A stretch of DNA of 62,679 nt from Phocaeicola coprophilus DSM 18228 = JCM 13818 (GCF_000157915.1 NZ_EQ973646.1:3906-66584), one strand, 5' to 3'. Positions 51,929 to 61,843 are shown, counted from the stretch's first letter. A program made the numbers and translations. The notes: a model not told the origin generated them from the sequence alone.

Positions 51929-53817
51929 AATACTAATAACATGACAGTTAATACTATAATTCCACCCAGGAACCACATGGTGTAGCTCTGGATCTTTCCG
52001 CTTTGCATGGGCTGTACGCTTTCTCCTGTTGCGTTGGCACCCCAGGCCATGAAGTTCATGAACTGATCTACCACGTGGCGGTCAAACCAGGCAAGCGGAG
52101 TGGAAACACAGCGGAAGATGATTCGCTTGGTAATGAACAACCAGATTTCATCCATATAGAAGCGCTTGTATGCAGCACGGTGCAATGTGCTGAATCGGGT
52201 TGCCAGCATGTCTGCTACCGGCTGTCTGTCGCGGGCATACATCCAGGTTGCAATGGCGATGGCAATGATTGCAACGATGATGCTTGTTGCGGCCACCTGT
52301 GTGTCAAGGTGAATGTCGTATGCTTCACCGTTTGCTGAAACAAAATGTCCGAAAGGCAGTAACCATCCGCAAACGATTGTGATGGCTGCTAGGCACATCA
52401 GCGGGAAAGTCATGGCCAGCGGACTTTCGTGCGGAACGTGTTCGGCATGAAATTCCTTGTTCTCTGTTCCCCAGAAAATACCGTAATAAAGGCGGAACAT
52501 ATAGAAGGCTGTCATACCGGCGATGATGGTCATTATCCATCCCATGACCGGACTGAACTGGAAGCAGGCTGTCAGGATCTCATCTTTTGAGAAGAAACCT
52601 GAGAACGGAGGAATACCGGCAATGGCCAGACAGGCAATGAGGAAGGTAATGTGTGTGATGGGCATATACTTGCGAAGTCCTCCCATGGTAGACATTTCGT
52701 TGCTGTGGACGGCATGGATAATACATCCGGCACCCAGGAACAGCAGGGCCTTGAACATGGCGTGGGTGAACAGGTGGAACATTCCTGCCATGTATCCCAG
52801 TCCTCCTTCATGCGGATTTGCCGAGGTGCAGACACCGAGGGCGACCATCATAAAACCAATCTGGGAAATGGTAGAGAAAGCCAGCACACGCTTGATGTCG
52901 CTTTGGGCACAGGCTACGGATGCTGCATAGAAGGCTGTGAATGCTCCTACATAAGCAACCAGATGCAGGGTGTGAGGAGCAAAACCGATGAACAGCGGGA
53001 ACATGCGTGCTACCAGGTAAACACCGGCTACCACCATTGTGGCAGCGTGGATCAGGGCGCTGACCGGAGTCGGACCTTCCATAGCGTCAGGCAACCAGAT
53101 GTGCAGCGGGAACATGGCGCTCTTTCCGGCACCGCCCACGAACATCAGTCCCAAAGCCAGCGGAAGTACCATTCCCAGCTGCATCAGGCGCTCTTCACTC
53201 GGAGTGAAGGTAAAGGTCTGCATGTAATAACCGTAGATCAGAATACCGATCAGGAATCCGAGGTCGGCAAAACGGGTTACGATGAATGCTTTCTTGCTGG
53301 CGGCAATGGCTTCCGGTTTTGTATAATAGAATCCGATGAGCAGGTAGGATGAAACACCCACAAGCTCCCAGAATACATACATCTGGAAGATGTTTGTTGC
53401 AACCACCAGGCCAAGCATGGAGAAGGTAAAGAGGGACAGAAAAGCATAATAGCGCTGGAATCCCTTTTCTCCTTTCATGTAACCAAACGAATAGATATGT
53501 ACCATTAAAGATACGGTGGAGATAACCACCAGCATCATGACTGAAATAGGATCAAGCAGGATCCCCATATCAATATGAAGCAATTCGGTAAACGGAAGCC
53601 ACTGGAAGTTCCACGGAGTCAGGGTAGGGAATATTCCTTCAGCCGTACGTGGCGTCGTAAAATATTTGAAGGCGGTGAGATAACTCAGTACGGTTACCCC
53701 TGCCAGGGAAAGCGTACCGATCCATCCCGCTGTACGATGTTTCATGTACATGCCTGTCAGTCCCAGAATGAGGAAGCTCAGTACAGGCAGTGCAAGTATC
53801 AGAATTGTATATTCCAT
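51925..53817 (-). CDS. nuoL: NADH-quinone oxidoreductase subunit L
   Basis: NuoL is the distal antiporter-like subunit with the long lateral helix. The 630-residue protein has about 16 helices. It contains YVFWELVGVSSYLLIGFYY with the conserved Glu and HIWLPDAMEGPTPVSALIHAATM. A C-terminal amphipathic lateral-helix region is followed by a last anchor helix (WFLGGIIVLTVMLLVL). The ATG at 53817 is chosen over a TTG two codons upstream. Confidence 0.95.
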   Translation of the reverse strand: MEYTILILALPVLSFLILGLTGMYMKHRTAGWIGTLSLAGVTVLSYLTAFKYFTTPRTAEGIFPTLTPWNFQWLPFTELLHIDMGILLDPISVMMLVVISTVSLMVHIYSFGYMKGEKGFQRYYAFLSLFTFSMLGLVVATNIFQMYVFWELVGVSSYLLIGFYYTKPEAIAASKKAFIVTRFADLGFLIGILIYGYYMQTFTFTPSEERLMQLGMVLPLALGLMFVGGAGKSAMFPLHIWLPDAMEGPTPVSALIHAATMVVAGVYLVARMFPLFIGFAPHTLHLVAYVGAFTAFYAASVACAQSDIKRVLAFSTISQIGFMMVALGVCTSANPHEGGLGYMAGMFHLFTHAMFKALLFLGAGCIIHAVHSNEMSTMGGLRKYMPITHITFLIACLAIAGIPPFSGFFSKDEILTACFQFSPVMGWIMTIIAGMTAFYMFRLYYGIFWGTENKEFHAEHVPHESPLAMTFPLMCLAAITIVCGWLLPFGHFVSANGEAYDIHLDTQVAATSIIVAIIAIAIATWMYARDRQPVADMLATRFSTLHRAAYKRFYMDEIWLFITKRIIFRCVSTPLAWFDRHVVDQFMNFMAWGANATGESVQPMQSGKIQSYTMWFLGGIIVLTVMLLVL

Positions 53818-53836
53818 AATCAATAGCTGTTTTTAG

Positions 53837-54154
53837 TTATCCTTTCAGATCGGTAATGTCATCAGTCAGTATCTGTTTGACATTCCGGTATACATTGATA
53901 ATGATGGCGATGGCTACAGCGGTTTCTGCTGCTGCTATGGCGATACCGAACAAACTGAAAAAATGACCTTCTAAGTGATCTGGAAACAAGTAACGGTTGA
54001 ATACTGCAAAGTTGATGTTCGTGGCATTTAACATAAGCTCTACCGAGATGAGCAGGGCCAGCAGATTCTTGCGGGTGAAGAATCCGTAGATTCCGCAGAA
54101 CATCATGATGGTACTGATGACCAGATAGTGTATTACGTGTATTTCTAATTCCAT
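53837..54154 (-). CDS. nuoK: NADH-quinone oxidoreductase subunit K
   Basis: NuoK is a small membrane subunit in the proton-translocation chain. The 105-residue protein has three helices. The conserved glutamates lie in LLISVELMLNATNINF and in AAAETAVAIAIIINVYR. Its position between nuoJ and nuoL is standard. The stop lies 19 nt from the nuoL start. Confidence 0.95.
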   Translation of the reverse strand: MELEIHVIHYLVISTIMMFCGIYGFFTRKNLLALLISVELMLNATNINFAVFNRYLFPDHLEGHFFSLFGIAIAAAETAVAIAIIINVYRNVKQILTDDITDLKG

Positions 54155-54166
54155 ATTCGTAGCTTT

Positions 54167-54682
54167 TTATTTATCTTTTCTTGCTATCAGGATACCGCCG
54201 ATCATGCAGGCAAGCAGTAAGACACTGACAACTTCGAACGGCAGTATGAACTGGTATTTTCCCGTACCGGTCAGGGAGAGACCTATTTCTCGTACCGGCA
54301 GTTCCACGCCCTGTGGAATCATGTTGAGGGCAAATCCGTTGGTAAGTACCAGGAAAAGAACCAGAGCGGCTCCGACAAGAGTCGTGAGCAGTACGCTGAT
54401 CAGTTTGGCGCGGTTCATACGATATTTCATATCTTTATCTGACTGTGTCAGCAAAATAGAGAATACATACAGGACCACGATACCTCCGGCATAGACCATC
54501 AACTGTACAGCTCCCAGGAAAGTATATCCCAGTATGCCGTAAATGGCTCCTGTGCCGAACAGTACGAACAGCAGGTAGGTGGCTGCGCGCAGGATTTTTC
54601 CGGTTGTGACGGCTAATACGGAACAGACCGCAATGGCTGCCGCTACAACGTAGAATACGATTTCTTGAAGTGTAATTTCCAT
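54167..54682 (-). CDS. nuoJ: NADH-quinone oxidoreductase subunit J
   Basis: NuoJ is a five-helix membrane subunit of complex I. The 171-residue protein has TGKILRAATYLLFVLFGTGAIYGILGYTFLGAVQLMVYAGGI, with the conserved YAGGIVVLYVF stretch that holds the pi-bulge helix. It lies 12 nt before nuoK and 12 nt after nuoI. Confidence 0.94.
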   Translation of the reverse strand: MEITLQEIVFYVVAAAIAVCSVLAVTTGKILRAATYLLFVLFGTGAIYGILGYTFLGAVQLMVYAGGIVVLYVFSILLTQSDKDMKYRMNRAKLISVLLTTLVGAALVLFLVLTNGFALNMIPQGVELPVREIGLSLTGTGKYQFILPFEVVSVLLLACMIGGILIARKDK

Positions 54683-54694
54683 GTTCTCTCTTTT

Positions 54695-55162
54695 TTATTT
54701 AGCAAGTGTTGAACCTTCATGGTTTAGTGTAAGCAGGAGTTTTTCCTTTTCAAAGACTGCATTCTCGAAGTCATTGGTGAACTGGATTGCTCCGTGGGGA
54801 CAGGCATTTACGCACAGCTGGCAGAACATGCAGGATCCCAGATTATATTCATACTTCACTAAAAACTTTTTCTTTTTTCCGTCTTCATCCTCGCGGGTTT
54901 CCGAGGTGACTTTGATGGTTCCGTTCGGACAGGCCATCTGGCACAGACCGCAGGCTACGCAGTGATGATGGTTTTCACTGTCGTGCGGCATGACGAGCAT
55001 GGCACGATGGCGTTCCGGAATATGAAGCGTTGTGTGGCGGTTTTCCGGGTATTGTTCTGTGACCTTAGGCTGCCAGAATACTTTCATGGAGGTGCGCATG
55101 CCGATCAGCAGACTTTTTACTCCCGAACCGAATCCTTTGATATATTCGTTAAAACTTTCCAT
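54695..55162 (-). CDS. nuoI: NADH-quinone oxidoreductase subunit I
   Basis: NuoI carries clusters N6a and N6b, the last wires before N2. The 155-residue protein has two CxxCxxCxxxCP motifs: CVACGLCQMACPNGTI and CMFCQLCVNACPHGAI. The N-terminal part is the usual lead into the membrane arm (GFGSGVKSLLIGMRTSM). Length is normal. Without NuoG and its clusters, electrons must reach NuoI from an external donor. Confidence 0.95.
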   Translation of the reverse strand: MESFNEYIKGFGSGVKSLLIGMRTSMKVFWQPKVTEQYPENRHTTLHIPERHRAMLVMPHDSENHHHCVACGLCQMACPNGTIKVTSETREDEDGKKKKFLVKYEYNLGSCMFCQLCVNACPHGAIQFTNDFENAVFEKEKLLLTLNHEGSTLAK

Positions 55163-55195
55163 AATGTTTGATTACAAATCCTTTCTTATCGGTGG

Positions 55196-56287
55196 TTAAA
55201 ATGTTAATCCGGTGACTTTACACAAAGTCATTACCAGCAGAACCAGCAGTGAGAGCGGCATCAGGTATTTCCATTCCAGAGTCAGTACCTGGTCAATGCG
55301 CAGGCGGGGGAAAGTCCAGCGGATCCACATGAGCAGGAATACGATGAAGAAGGTTTTTCCGACGAACCAGATCACTCCGGGAATGTAGTCCATGACTGCA
55401 TTGAATGCGTCAAGTCCGGCAATGTGCAACGGCATCCATCCGCCCAGAAAGAGGGTAGTGGCGATTCCGGCGGTGATGAACAGGTTCAGATATTCTGCCA
55501 GATAGAAAAATCCGAAGTGCATACCGGAATATTCGGTGTGGTAACCGGCAGTCAGCTCCTGTTCGGCTTCGGCCAGGTCAAACGGTCCTCGGTTGGCTTC
55601 GGCATTACCGGCGATCAGGTAGATGATGAAAGCTGCAAGGGCAGGAATATGTCCTTTGAAAATGTTCCATCCGTCGGCCTGTCCGCTGACGATTTGCTGG
55701 ATATCCATGGTTCCGCTGAGCATAACCATTGTCAGGACGGTCAGTCCGATGGAAAGTTCGTAGCTGATGATCATGGCTCCGCTTCGTACGGCTCCGATGA
55801 TGGTATACTTGCTGTTACTGCTCCATCCGGCCAGAAGGATTCCCAGTACGCCGATGGATGAGGCTGCAAGAACGAAAAAGATACCGATATCCATGTGAAG
55901 GATTTCTCCACCTTTATTCCAGGGCAGGCAGGAGAAAGTAAGGATAGAGGCCAGAATGACCAGGAACGGTGCCAGATTATAAAGGAAATGATCTGAGTTT
56001 TTCAACTCGATGATTTCCTTGGTCAGAATCTTGATCACGTCGGCCGGTACCTGAAGCAGACCTCCTTTTCCACCGACACGGTTCGGACCGATACGGCACT
56101 GGAAGGCTGCACAGACCTTTCGTTCCATATAAATAAGGATGATGGCCAGGACGGCATAAAGCACCAGAATCATGACGCCTACCACGAGTCCTTCCAGAAA
56201 AATAGCTAACCCTTCGGGCATGATACTGCATAAGGCAGCATGGATGGCCATGAAGAGAGGCTGTAGATTATAATAGTCTAGAAACAT
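55196..56287 (-). CDS. nuoH: NADH-quinone oxidoreductase subunit H
   Basis: NuoH forms part of the quinone-binding chamber. The 363-residue protein has eight or nine helices, the [28 protein letters not shown] loop and the acidic [22 protein letters not shown] loop that funnels protons. It is followed by nuoI after 33 nt. Sequence length and motif order fit complex I rather than a membrane-bound hydrogenase. Confidence 0.95.
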   Translation of the reverse strand: MFLDYYNLQPLFMAIHAALCSIMPEGLAIFLEGLVVGVMILVLYAVLAIILIYMERKVCAAFQCRIGPNRVGGKGGLLQVPADVIKILTKEIIELKNSDHFLYNLAPFLVILASILTFSCLPWNKGGEILHMDIGIFFVLAASSIGVLGILLAGWSSNSKYTIIGAVRSGAMIISYELSIGLTVLTMVMLSGTMDIQQIVSGQADGWNIFKGHIPALAAFIIYLIAGNAEANRGPFDLAEAEQELTAGYHTEYSGMHFGFFYLAEYLNLFITAGIATTLFLGGWMPLHIAGLDAFNAVMDYIPGVIWFVGKTFFIVFLLMWIRWTFPRLRIDQVLTLEWKYLMPLSLLVLLVMTLCKVTGLTF

Positions 56288-56323
56288 ATTTCTTCTCTAA
56301 TTTAGGGTGATACATAACAGTGT

Positions 56324-57946
56324 TTACCGGTCAATGTCAGGAATAACGTAGTCCATTGTTCCGCCGATAGCAATCAGGTCGGCAATCTTGTTATCTTTGC
56401 AGACCGTATCAAGTACGTGTACCAGCGGCAGTCCGGTAGACCGGTAGTGCAGGCGGTAAGGTGTCTTGTCTCCGTGACTTTCAAGCATGACACCAAATTC
56501 TCCACGGCTGCTTTCTACGGCTGCTGAGTAATTTCCTTCGGGGATCTTGATGATGGGCTTGGTCTTGACACGGAATTCTCCGGCAGGAATGTTGTCAATC
56601 AGCTGTTCGATGATGTGGCATGATTCCATGATCTCGTCCATACGCACCATATAACGTGCAAACGAATCTCCTTCTGTATAGAGGATTTCCTTGAAATCGA
56701 CCTTGTCATATACGGCGTAGGGATGATGCTTGCGCACATCGTTAGCCCAGCCTGAAGCACGTCCTGAACCTCCGGTTACTCCCAGTGAGATTGCGTCTTC
56801 GCGGCTTAACAGACCGACGCCCTTCAGACGGGTGGTTGCGATGACGTTTCCGGTGAAGATATCGTGATAGTCCTTGATGACGCTGCGCAGGTGCTTGATG
56901 AACTCTTTCACCTTGCGCTGGAAATCGGGATGCAGGTCAGCCTGAACACCTCCGATCATGTTGTAGTTCTGGATCAGTCGTCCGCCTGTCGTTTCTTCAA
57001 AGATATCCAGAATCATTTCGCGTTCGCGGAAACCGTAGAAGAACGGTGTCAGTCCTCCCATATCCATGACCAGACAAGAATAGAACAACAGGTGAGAATC
57101 GATACGCTGAAGTTCGTCCATGATGGTACGGATGTATTGAGCACGTTCCGAGATTTCAATGCCTGCCGCCTTTTCAATGCACATGCAGAGGGCGTGACGG
57201 TTTTGATGAGCGCTCAGGTAATCCAGACGGTCTGTCAGGGCGAGCGTCTGCGGATAGGTGAGACTTTCGTTAAGCTTTTCGATACCCCGGTGAATATATC
57301 CGCAGATGGGATCTACCTTGCTGATGGTTTCACCTTTAAGAGAGGTGCGCAGACGAAGTACTCCGTGAGTTGAAGGGTGCTGGGGACCGATGTTAACCAC
57401 AAAGTCCTGCTGTCCGAAAACAATGTTTTTCTTGTCAGCGATTGTTCCGTCCGGGTTCAGATAATATTCTTCGGTGATATCGGCATTCTCCTCGTTCTCC
57501 ATGTTTAGCGGATTGGAGTTCATGTCATAATCCTTGCGCAGCGGATAACCGATCCAGTCTTCGCGCAGGAAGAGACGCCGCATGTCAGGATTGTTCAGAA
57601 AACGGATACCAAAGAAGTCGAACACTTCGCGTTCTTTGATTTCTGCAGTTTTCCAGAGATCACATACTGAGGGGAGAAACGGGTTCTCACGGTCAGTCGT
57701 AGAGGTCTTGAGAACGATACGGTTGTAAGTCTTGCTTGATTCCAGATAATAAAGTGCTCCCAGGCCTCCTTCCTGCCAGTCCATTCCCACGATGTCGCGC
57801 AGGAAGTCCATCGGTTCGTCCTTGTCATTTCTCAAGGCTTCGGCCACCTGACGGAATGATTCGACCGGAACGGTTACCACCTGATCGCCTGTTTCAGCGA
57901 CTGTGATGCCGGGCACTAGTCGGGATATTTTTTCTGTTATATTCAT
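56324..57946 (-). CDS. nuoCD: Fused NADH-quinone oxidoreductase subunits C and D
   Basis: The 540-residue protein joins NuoC (about 1-150, with TAEIKEREVFDFFGIRF and REDWIGYPLRKDYD) to NuoD (about 180-540). The NuoD part has VVNIGPQHPSTHGVLRL, the quinone-site His-Pro-Ser region, and ends in the conserved GTMDYVIPDIDR. The C part is shorter than usual. Fusion of C and D is typical of Bacteroidetes and enterobacteria. It sits between nuoB and nuoH. Confidence 0.95.
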   Translation of the reverse strand: MNITEKISRLVPGITVAETGDQVVTVPVESFRQVAEALRNDKDEPMDFLRDIVGMDWQEGGLGALYYLESSKTYNRIVLKTSTTDRENPFLPSVCDLWKTAEIKEREVFDFFGIRFLNNPDMRRLFLREDWIGYPLRKDYDMNSNPLNMENEENADITEEYYLNPDGTIADKKNIVFGQQDFVVNIGPQHPSTHGVLRLRTSLKGETISKVDPICGYIHRGIEKLNESLTYPQTLALTDRLDYLSAHQNRHALCMCIEKAAGIEISERAQYIRTIMDELQRIDSHLLFYSCLVMDMGGLTPFFYGFREREMILDIFEETTGGRLIQNYNMIGGVQADLHPDFQRKVKEFIKHLRSVIKDYHDIFTGNVIATTRLKGVGLLSREDAISLGVTGGSGRASGWANDVRKHHPYAVYDKVDFKEILYTEGDSFARYMVRMDEIMESCHIIEQLIDNIPAGEFRVKTKPIIKIPEGNYSAAVESSRGEFGVMLESHGDKTPYRLHYRSTGLPLVHVLDTVCKDNKIADLIAIGGTMDYVIPDIDR

Positions 57947-57970
57947 AAATCGCTATTTTCCTGTCGTTAG

Positions 57971-58573
57971 TTATTCTTTATGATCCTCTTTTGAGTCGGG
58001 ATTCTTTTCCTGGCGGTTCACTCCTCCGAGGAACTTTTCAACTTTTATTTTACGCTGAAGCTGCATCATGCCGTAGTAGAAAGCTTCCGGACGCGGAGGA
58101 CATCCCGGTATGTAGACATCCACCGGAATAATCTTGTCGATTCCGTTGACTACGTGGTAGGACTTGATGAACGGGCCTCCGGAGATGGTACATCCGCCGA
58201 CAGCAATGACATATTTAGGCTCTGCCATCTGATCATACAGACGTTTCAGCACCGGTGCCATTTTATAGGTGATGGTTCCCAATACCATGATCATGTCTGC
58301 CTGTCGGGGGGAGTTACGGGTTACCTCGAATCCGAAACGGGCCATATCGTAGCGTGCGGCTCCGAGTGCCATGAATTCAATGGCACAACAGCTTGTTCCG
58401 AAAGTAAGTGACCAGAGAGAATTGCTTCTTCCCCATTCAATGAGTTCGTCGATGGTTCCAATGATAATTCCCGCTCCGTCGCGGTTCAGCTCGTCTACCA
58501 TGCGCTGCAGGTAGTCATTGTTCTTGAACTCTTCGTATTTCATCGAGCGTATGGCGGGTTTCTTTATTTCCAT
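57971..58573 (-). CDS. nuoB: NADH-quinone oxidoreductase subunit B
   Basis: NuoB holds cluster N2 next to the quinone site. The 200-residue protein has the double-Cys motif in [14 protein letters not shown] and further cluster cysteines in [12 protein letters not shown] and [13 protein letters not shown]. The ATG at 58573 ([10 protein letters not shown]) overlaps nuoA by 10 nt; the longer frame inside nuoA is rejected. The tail past 180 is basic and acidic ([14 protein letters not shown]). Confidence 0.95.
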   Translation of the reverse strand: MEIKKPAIRSMKYEEFKNNDYLQRMVDELNRDGAGIIIGTIDELIEWGRSNSLWSLTFGTSCCAIEFMALGAARYDMARFGFEVTRNSPRQADMIMVLGTITYKMAPVLKRLYDQMAEPKYVIAVGGCTISGGPFIKSYHVVNGIDKIIPVDVYIPGCPPRPEAFYYGMMQLQRKIKVEKFLGGVNRQEKNPDSKEDHKE

Positions 58574-58914
58574 TCCAACGCTCCTTTCCGCCAGGCATAA
58601 GCCAGGCCAATAATAAGAATGACCAGAAACAGAATTCCGCATACCAGGGCGCTGCTGCCGAGCTCTCCGGCTGTCACTGCCCAGGGGAACAGAAATACGG
58701 TCTCGATGTCAAACATCAGAAAAAGAATGGCATACAGGTAATATCCTACTTTAAACTGGACCCATGACTGTCCTCTTGTCGGTATACCACATTCGTATGG
58801 CTCTCCTTTCTGCGGATTGAACGACCGCGGTGCGATAAGTTTTGCAATAGTCATAGCTGCTGCGACGAGGGCTATGGCTGTCAAAACTACGACAACTAAA
58901 AATGTAAAAAACAT
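58564..58914 (-). CDS. nuoA: NADH-quinone oxidoreductase subunit A
   Basis: NuoA is the first membrane subunit and the start of the operon. The 116-residue protein has three helices, the loop with [13 protein letters not shown] that holds the switch Cys, and [15 protein letters not shown]. No TAnnTTTG box is visible in the gap before it, so transcription may begin upstream of the small gene at 59033-59428, whose promoter is at 59455-59462. Confidence 0.94.
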   Translation of the reverse strand: MFFTFLVVVVLTAIALVAAAMTIAKLIAPRSFNPQKGEPYECGIPTRGQSWVQFKVGYYLYAILFLMFDIETVFLFPWAVTAGELGSSALVCGILFLVILIIGLAYAWRKGALEWK

Positions 58915-58956
58915 ATCTGTAAATTTAGTATTGATTGTTTGTATAAAATAAGATGG

Positions 58957-58986
58957 CTGTAAGAAGAATCGCTTTTCTTCCTACAA
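58957..58986 (-). terminator. Weak hairpin between the small envelope gene and nuoA
   Basis: TGTA-AGAAGAA pairs with TTCTTC-CTACA around a short loop, with a one-base mismatch. There is no T tract on the minus strand, so it may not stop read-through into nuoA. Confidence 0.35.
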
Positions 58987-59032
58987 CGAAAAAACAAGGA
59001 ATTTCTGTATTTCCCTGTCAGCCTGAAGGTGG

Positions 59033-59428
59033 CTAAATCTGGATTCTTTCCAGCGTATAGATGTAATATTCAATTCGTTTCGGCAGGGGAGGACGTCCTG
59101 TCTGAATTGTGATTTCAAGATCTGTAAATCCGTTTTGCGAATTTCGGACAGGAACTGTTCCGGCATAAAGAGCGGATTTGGTATCCTGTTTTTTCTCCAC
59201 GTGAGTCAGAACGGCTGCCGCCGGCAGATCCGTTTGGGAGTGGTCCGAAAGATGTCGCAAGGCTTTTTCTGCCATAGGCAACGGAGCCTGTAGCTGGCAG
59301 TCAGAAGTATGTTCTGAATGTATGAAGAAGGATTCGGATAAATTCGACGACGTATAAAGAGTATTCCCTATAACTGAAATTATAAGGAGGATGAAGAATA
59401 ATATGGTTGTCTTAATCCGCTTACTCAT
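59033..59428 (-). CDS. Small envelope protein upstream of nuoA
   Basis: The 131-residue protein has an N-terminal membrane helix or signal peptide (TILFFILLIISVIGNTLY) and a polar, His- and Ser-rich remainder with no Cys pair or known motif. Only one C is present, in SDCQLQAP. I do not recognise a family. Its own TATCTTTG box lies at 59455-59462 and the gene is 119 nt upstream of nuoA, on the same strand. It could be the leader gene of the nuo transcript; there is no direct evidence for a role. Confidence 0.6.
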   Translation of the reverse strand: MSKRIKTTILFFILLIISVIGNTLYTSSNLSESFFIHSEHTSDCQLQAPLPMAEKALRHLSDHSQTDLPAAAVLTHVEKKQDTKSALYAGTVPVRNSQNGFTDLEITIQTGRPPLPKRIEYYIYTLERIQI

Positions 59429-59454
59429 TGTCGATAATTATCTGAAAACGGCCG

Positions 59455-59462
59455 CAAAGATA
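59455..59462 (-). promoter_or_regulatory. -7 box upstream of the small envelope gene (and perhaps nuo)
   Basis: TATCTTTG on the minus strand, 27 nt before the ATG at 59428. It is the nearest promoter-like box to the nuo operon. Confidence 0.55.
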
Positions 59463-59524
59463 GCGATTTATTTTTAGTATGAAGTCTGAGTTAGTATAAA
59501 AAATATTATCGTACGGTTCCGGGT

Positions 59525-59616
59525 ATTAAAAAAACGTTTCGGCCTTTTGATTAAAAGACCGAAACGTTTTTACTGAAAGCCCGAAACATTTTAAAAAAAG
59601 CTGCCCGGCTTTTTTT
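59525..59616. repeat. Dispersed CGTTTCG-type hairpin repeat, copy 3
   Basis: From right to left on the minus strand, a hairpin (AAAAAGC...GCTTTTT, 59595-59616) overlaps the TPR stop. It is followed by ATGTTTCGGGCTTT and a long stem of about 13 bp (AAAACGTTTCGG with CCGAAACGTTTT, 59530-59570). Order and sequence match copy 1 read on the minus strand, and ATGTTTCGGGCTTT recurs in copy 2. Confidence 0.65.
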
Positions 59617-61795
59617 AGAGTAAATCGGGGATGATGCAGAGGGTTTCTTCTTGAACTTGTCGTTCGGTAAGTGCTTCTTTGTCAGTCTGGAAGAGGTTGA
59701 CAAACTTCTCGTGAGTTTCACACATGCTCTCTGCCTGCCGATAATGTTCCAGCGCCTTGGGTATATTTTTCTGTGCCAGATAGACGTGTCCGGCATTGAG
59801 CCAGTCGCTGGCCTGTGCATCGTCAGTCTGCAGCAGTTTCTGGTAGAAACGGAGAGCTTCTTCGTATTTTCCGGTCATAAAGTAGCACCATCCGATGGCT
59901 CTGCGGGCATTAACCGGTGTCTTGTCGAGATATTCCACCTTGAAGAAGTAGGTGAGTGCCTGGTCATACATTCGCTGGGTGGCGAGACACTGGCCTATCT
60001 GGAGCAACAGGTTGAGATTGTCCGGCTGGATTTCCTTGACTTTTTCAAAATATTCCAGTGCTTTCGGATAGTCGTGCATATGCTTGTAGCATTGGGCCAG
60101 ATGTCTCAGCGTCCATACATGGTCGGGCTTGAGCAGATCGGCCTGTTGGAAGGCCTGAGCTGCTCGCGGGTACTTCTTCAGCTTCAGCAGGGAGAATCCC
60201 AGTTTCTGCATGACTTCCGGATTGTCGGGAGTTTTCTCTCCCAGATCCCGGAACAGGTCGGCAGCTTCCTGCCAGTAGCCTTTTGAGAAAAGCTGGTTGG
60301 CTGTATCGCTGAGGTTCTCCGTCGTATGGTTGAGCGGAGCCAGTGGCTTGCATTTCCAAAGGGCCAGGTCGTCGGTAAAGATATCATGCTGTTCTTTCCG
60401 GAACGGCCATAGCTTGAAGAACCGGTAAAGATCCTGCAGGTAGAGCTTGGCCGTGATGTCGGTCTTTTCTCCTTTCCGGTTTTCGTTTACGAGCTGTTCG
60501 ATACTTTCATTCAGATGGAGATCCTGTTCAGCAAGCTGTGAGGTTACGATGTTCTGCTGTACCTGTGGAATTGTCATAAAGGTGAAGCAGAAAGAATATC
60601 TGTCGGAGTTGCAGAACATAGGCAGTTCCAGCAGGTGTCTGATAAGGTTGTTTCCCTTATCATTGCCGGAGGGCAGTATGCTGGCCACTTCGGAGATCTG
60701 GGTGCTGAACGGATAGAACCAGTGGGCAGCCTGCTGGAAGAACGGGAATGTCTTGAGTTGTGCAAAGGTTCCCATATAAGTGTCTGCTCCTTCCATTTGC
60801 AGTTCTCCCAGTTCGCGTATCTTTTCATTGGCCATATCCAGACTCTTTTTCCATTCCGGATTGAACTCTTCCAGATCTTCGATATCTTCGATCTTCATGT
60901 CGGGATTAATCAGATGCTGGGTCTTGAGCATTTGAGGAATGATTTCTTCCCGCATCTTCTTTTCTATTTTTTCCGTCTCGCGTGACAGCAACAGTAGGGT
61001 CTGAAGTTTATTTACCTGTTCAATGGCCTGGGGGAGTTCGCTGAGCATTGACAGGGCTGCAGTCAGTTCGGGATACATGCTCAGACGTTCTTCGTGGTAG
61101 TAGGCTGCCAGCAGAATACCGGTCAGCGCTCTTTGGGTGATCAGACTTTCAGTCCGCTGGCGGTACACGGTGAGGAGAAACTGGAGTTTGGCCGGATCAA
61201 ACAGTTGGAGCAGGTTAAGGGTGACGGCACTGACGACGACTGCCAGGTCGTTGGTTTCCACTAAAAGAGATTCACTGATCTGTCGTACTCCGGATATTTC
61301 TTCTTCACTCCAGAAAGTGGAAGTCCAGATGCGGTCAAACAGTTCATCCAGATTCTTTTCATGCTTCTTTCTGATTTCCTGTTGTTTTTCGAACAGTTGC
61401 TTGTCATCCTTCGTTGCGAGCTGGCTCAGACGGATATCTTCACTGAAATCTTCCAGACATTGGCAGAGTTCCTGATAGGAGCGGTGCTGCCCGGGCTGGT
61501 GCATCTGGCGCATCTTGTCTGCAAATTGTCCGTAGACCTTGCGGTATTTGCCGAGAAATTCCAGCTGATCGGTCAGTTCGTATGCTTTCCGTACAATTTG
61601 TCTGTATAGTTTTCCCTGTTCAGGGTCTTCCATTCCCTGCGCTGCATATTGCAGCATATAATTATAGGTAGTCTGCAGGTTCTCTGCTTCCGATTTGAGC
61701 TTCCAGTAGTCTGTTTCGGCGATCAGTGCATTGAGTTGTGTCAGTGCTTCTTTCACTCGTCTTTGGTCAAGTAGTTGAATGATATCTTTATGCAT
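59615..61795 (-). CDS. Large TPR protein of unknown function
   Basis: The 726-residue protein is wholly helical. The first two thirds are not obviously repetitive, with charged segments (DKQLFEKQQEIRKKHEKNLDELF). The C-terminal third (about 520-720) holds five or six tetratricopeptide repeats, such as NLLLQIGQCLATQRMYDQALTYF and ASDWLNAGHVYLAQKNIPKALEHYRQ. There is no signal peptide, so it is cytosolic. The ATG at 61795 (MHKDIIQLLDQ) follows a TACATTTG box at 61824-61831 and excludes the longer frame. Function is unknown; TPRs bind partner proteins. Confidence 0.85.
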   Translation of the reverse strand: MHKDIIQLLDQRRVKEALTQLNALIAETDYWKLKSEAENLQTTYNYMLQYAAQGMEDPEQGKLYRQIVRKAYELTDQLEFLGKYRKVYGQFADKMRQMHQPGQHRSYQELCQCLEDFSEDIRLSQLATKDDKQLFEKQQEIRKKHEKNLDELFDRIWTSTFWSEEEISGVRQISESLLVETNDLAVVVSAVTLNLLQLFDPAKLQFLLTVYRQRTESLITQRALTGILLAAYYHEERLSMYPELTAALSMLSELPQAIEQVNKLQTLLLLSRETEKIEKKMREEIIPQMLKTQHLINPDMKIEDIEDLEEFNPEWKKSLDMANEKIRELGELQMEGADTYMGTFAQLKTFPFFQQAAHWFYPFSTQISEVASILPSGNDKGNNLIRHLLELPMFCNSDRYSFCFTFMTIPQVQQNIVTSQLAEQDLHLNESIEQLVNENRKGEKTDITAKLYLQDLYRFFKLWPFRKEQHDIFTDDLALWKCKPLAPLNHTTENLSDTANQLFSKGYWQEAADLFRDLGEKTPDNPEVMQKLGFSLLKLKKYPRAAQAFQQADLLKPDHVWTLRHLAQCYKHMHDYPKALEYFEKVKEIQPDNLNLLLQIGQCLATQRMYDQALTYFFKVEYLDKTPVNARRAIGWCYFMTGKYEEALRFYQKLLQTDDAQASDWLNAGHVYLAQKNIPKALEHYRQAESMCETHEKFVNLFQTDKEALTERQVQEETLCIIPDLL

Positions 61796-61823
61796 AAAAG
61801 TTTTTTGTCTGATTTGGCAAATG

Positions 61824-61831
61824 CAAATGTA
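61824..61831 (-). promoter_or_regulatory. -7 box of the TPR gene
   Basis: TACATTTG on the minus strand, 29 nt before the ATG, divergent from the mfd promoter. Confidence 0.6.
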
Positions 61832-61843
61832 GCAATTATTTTG

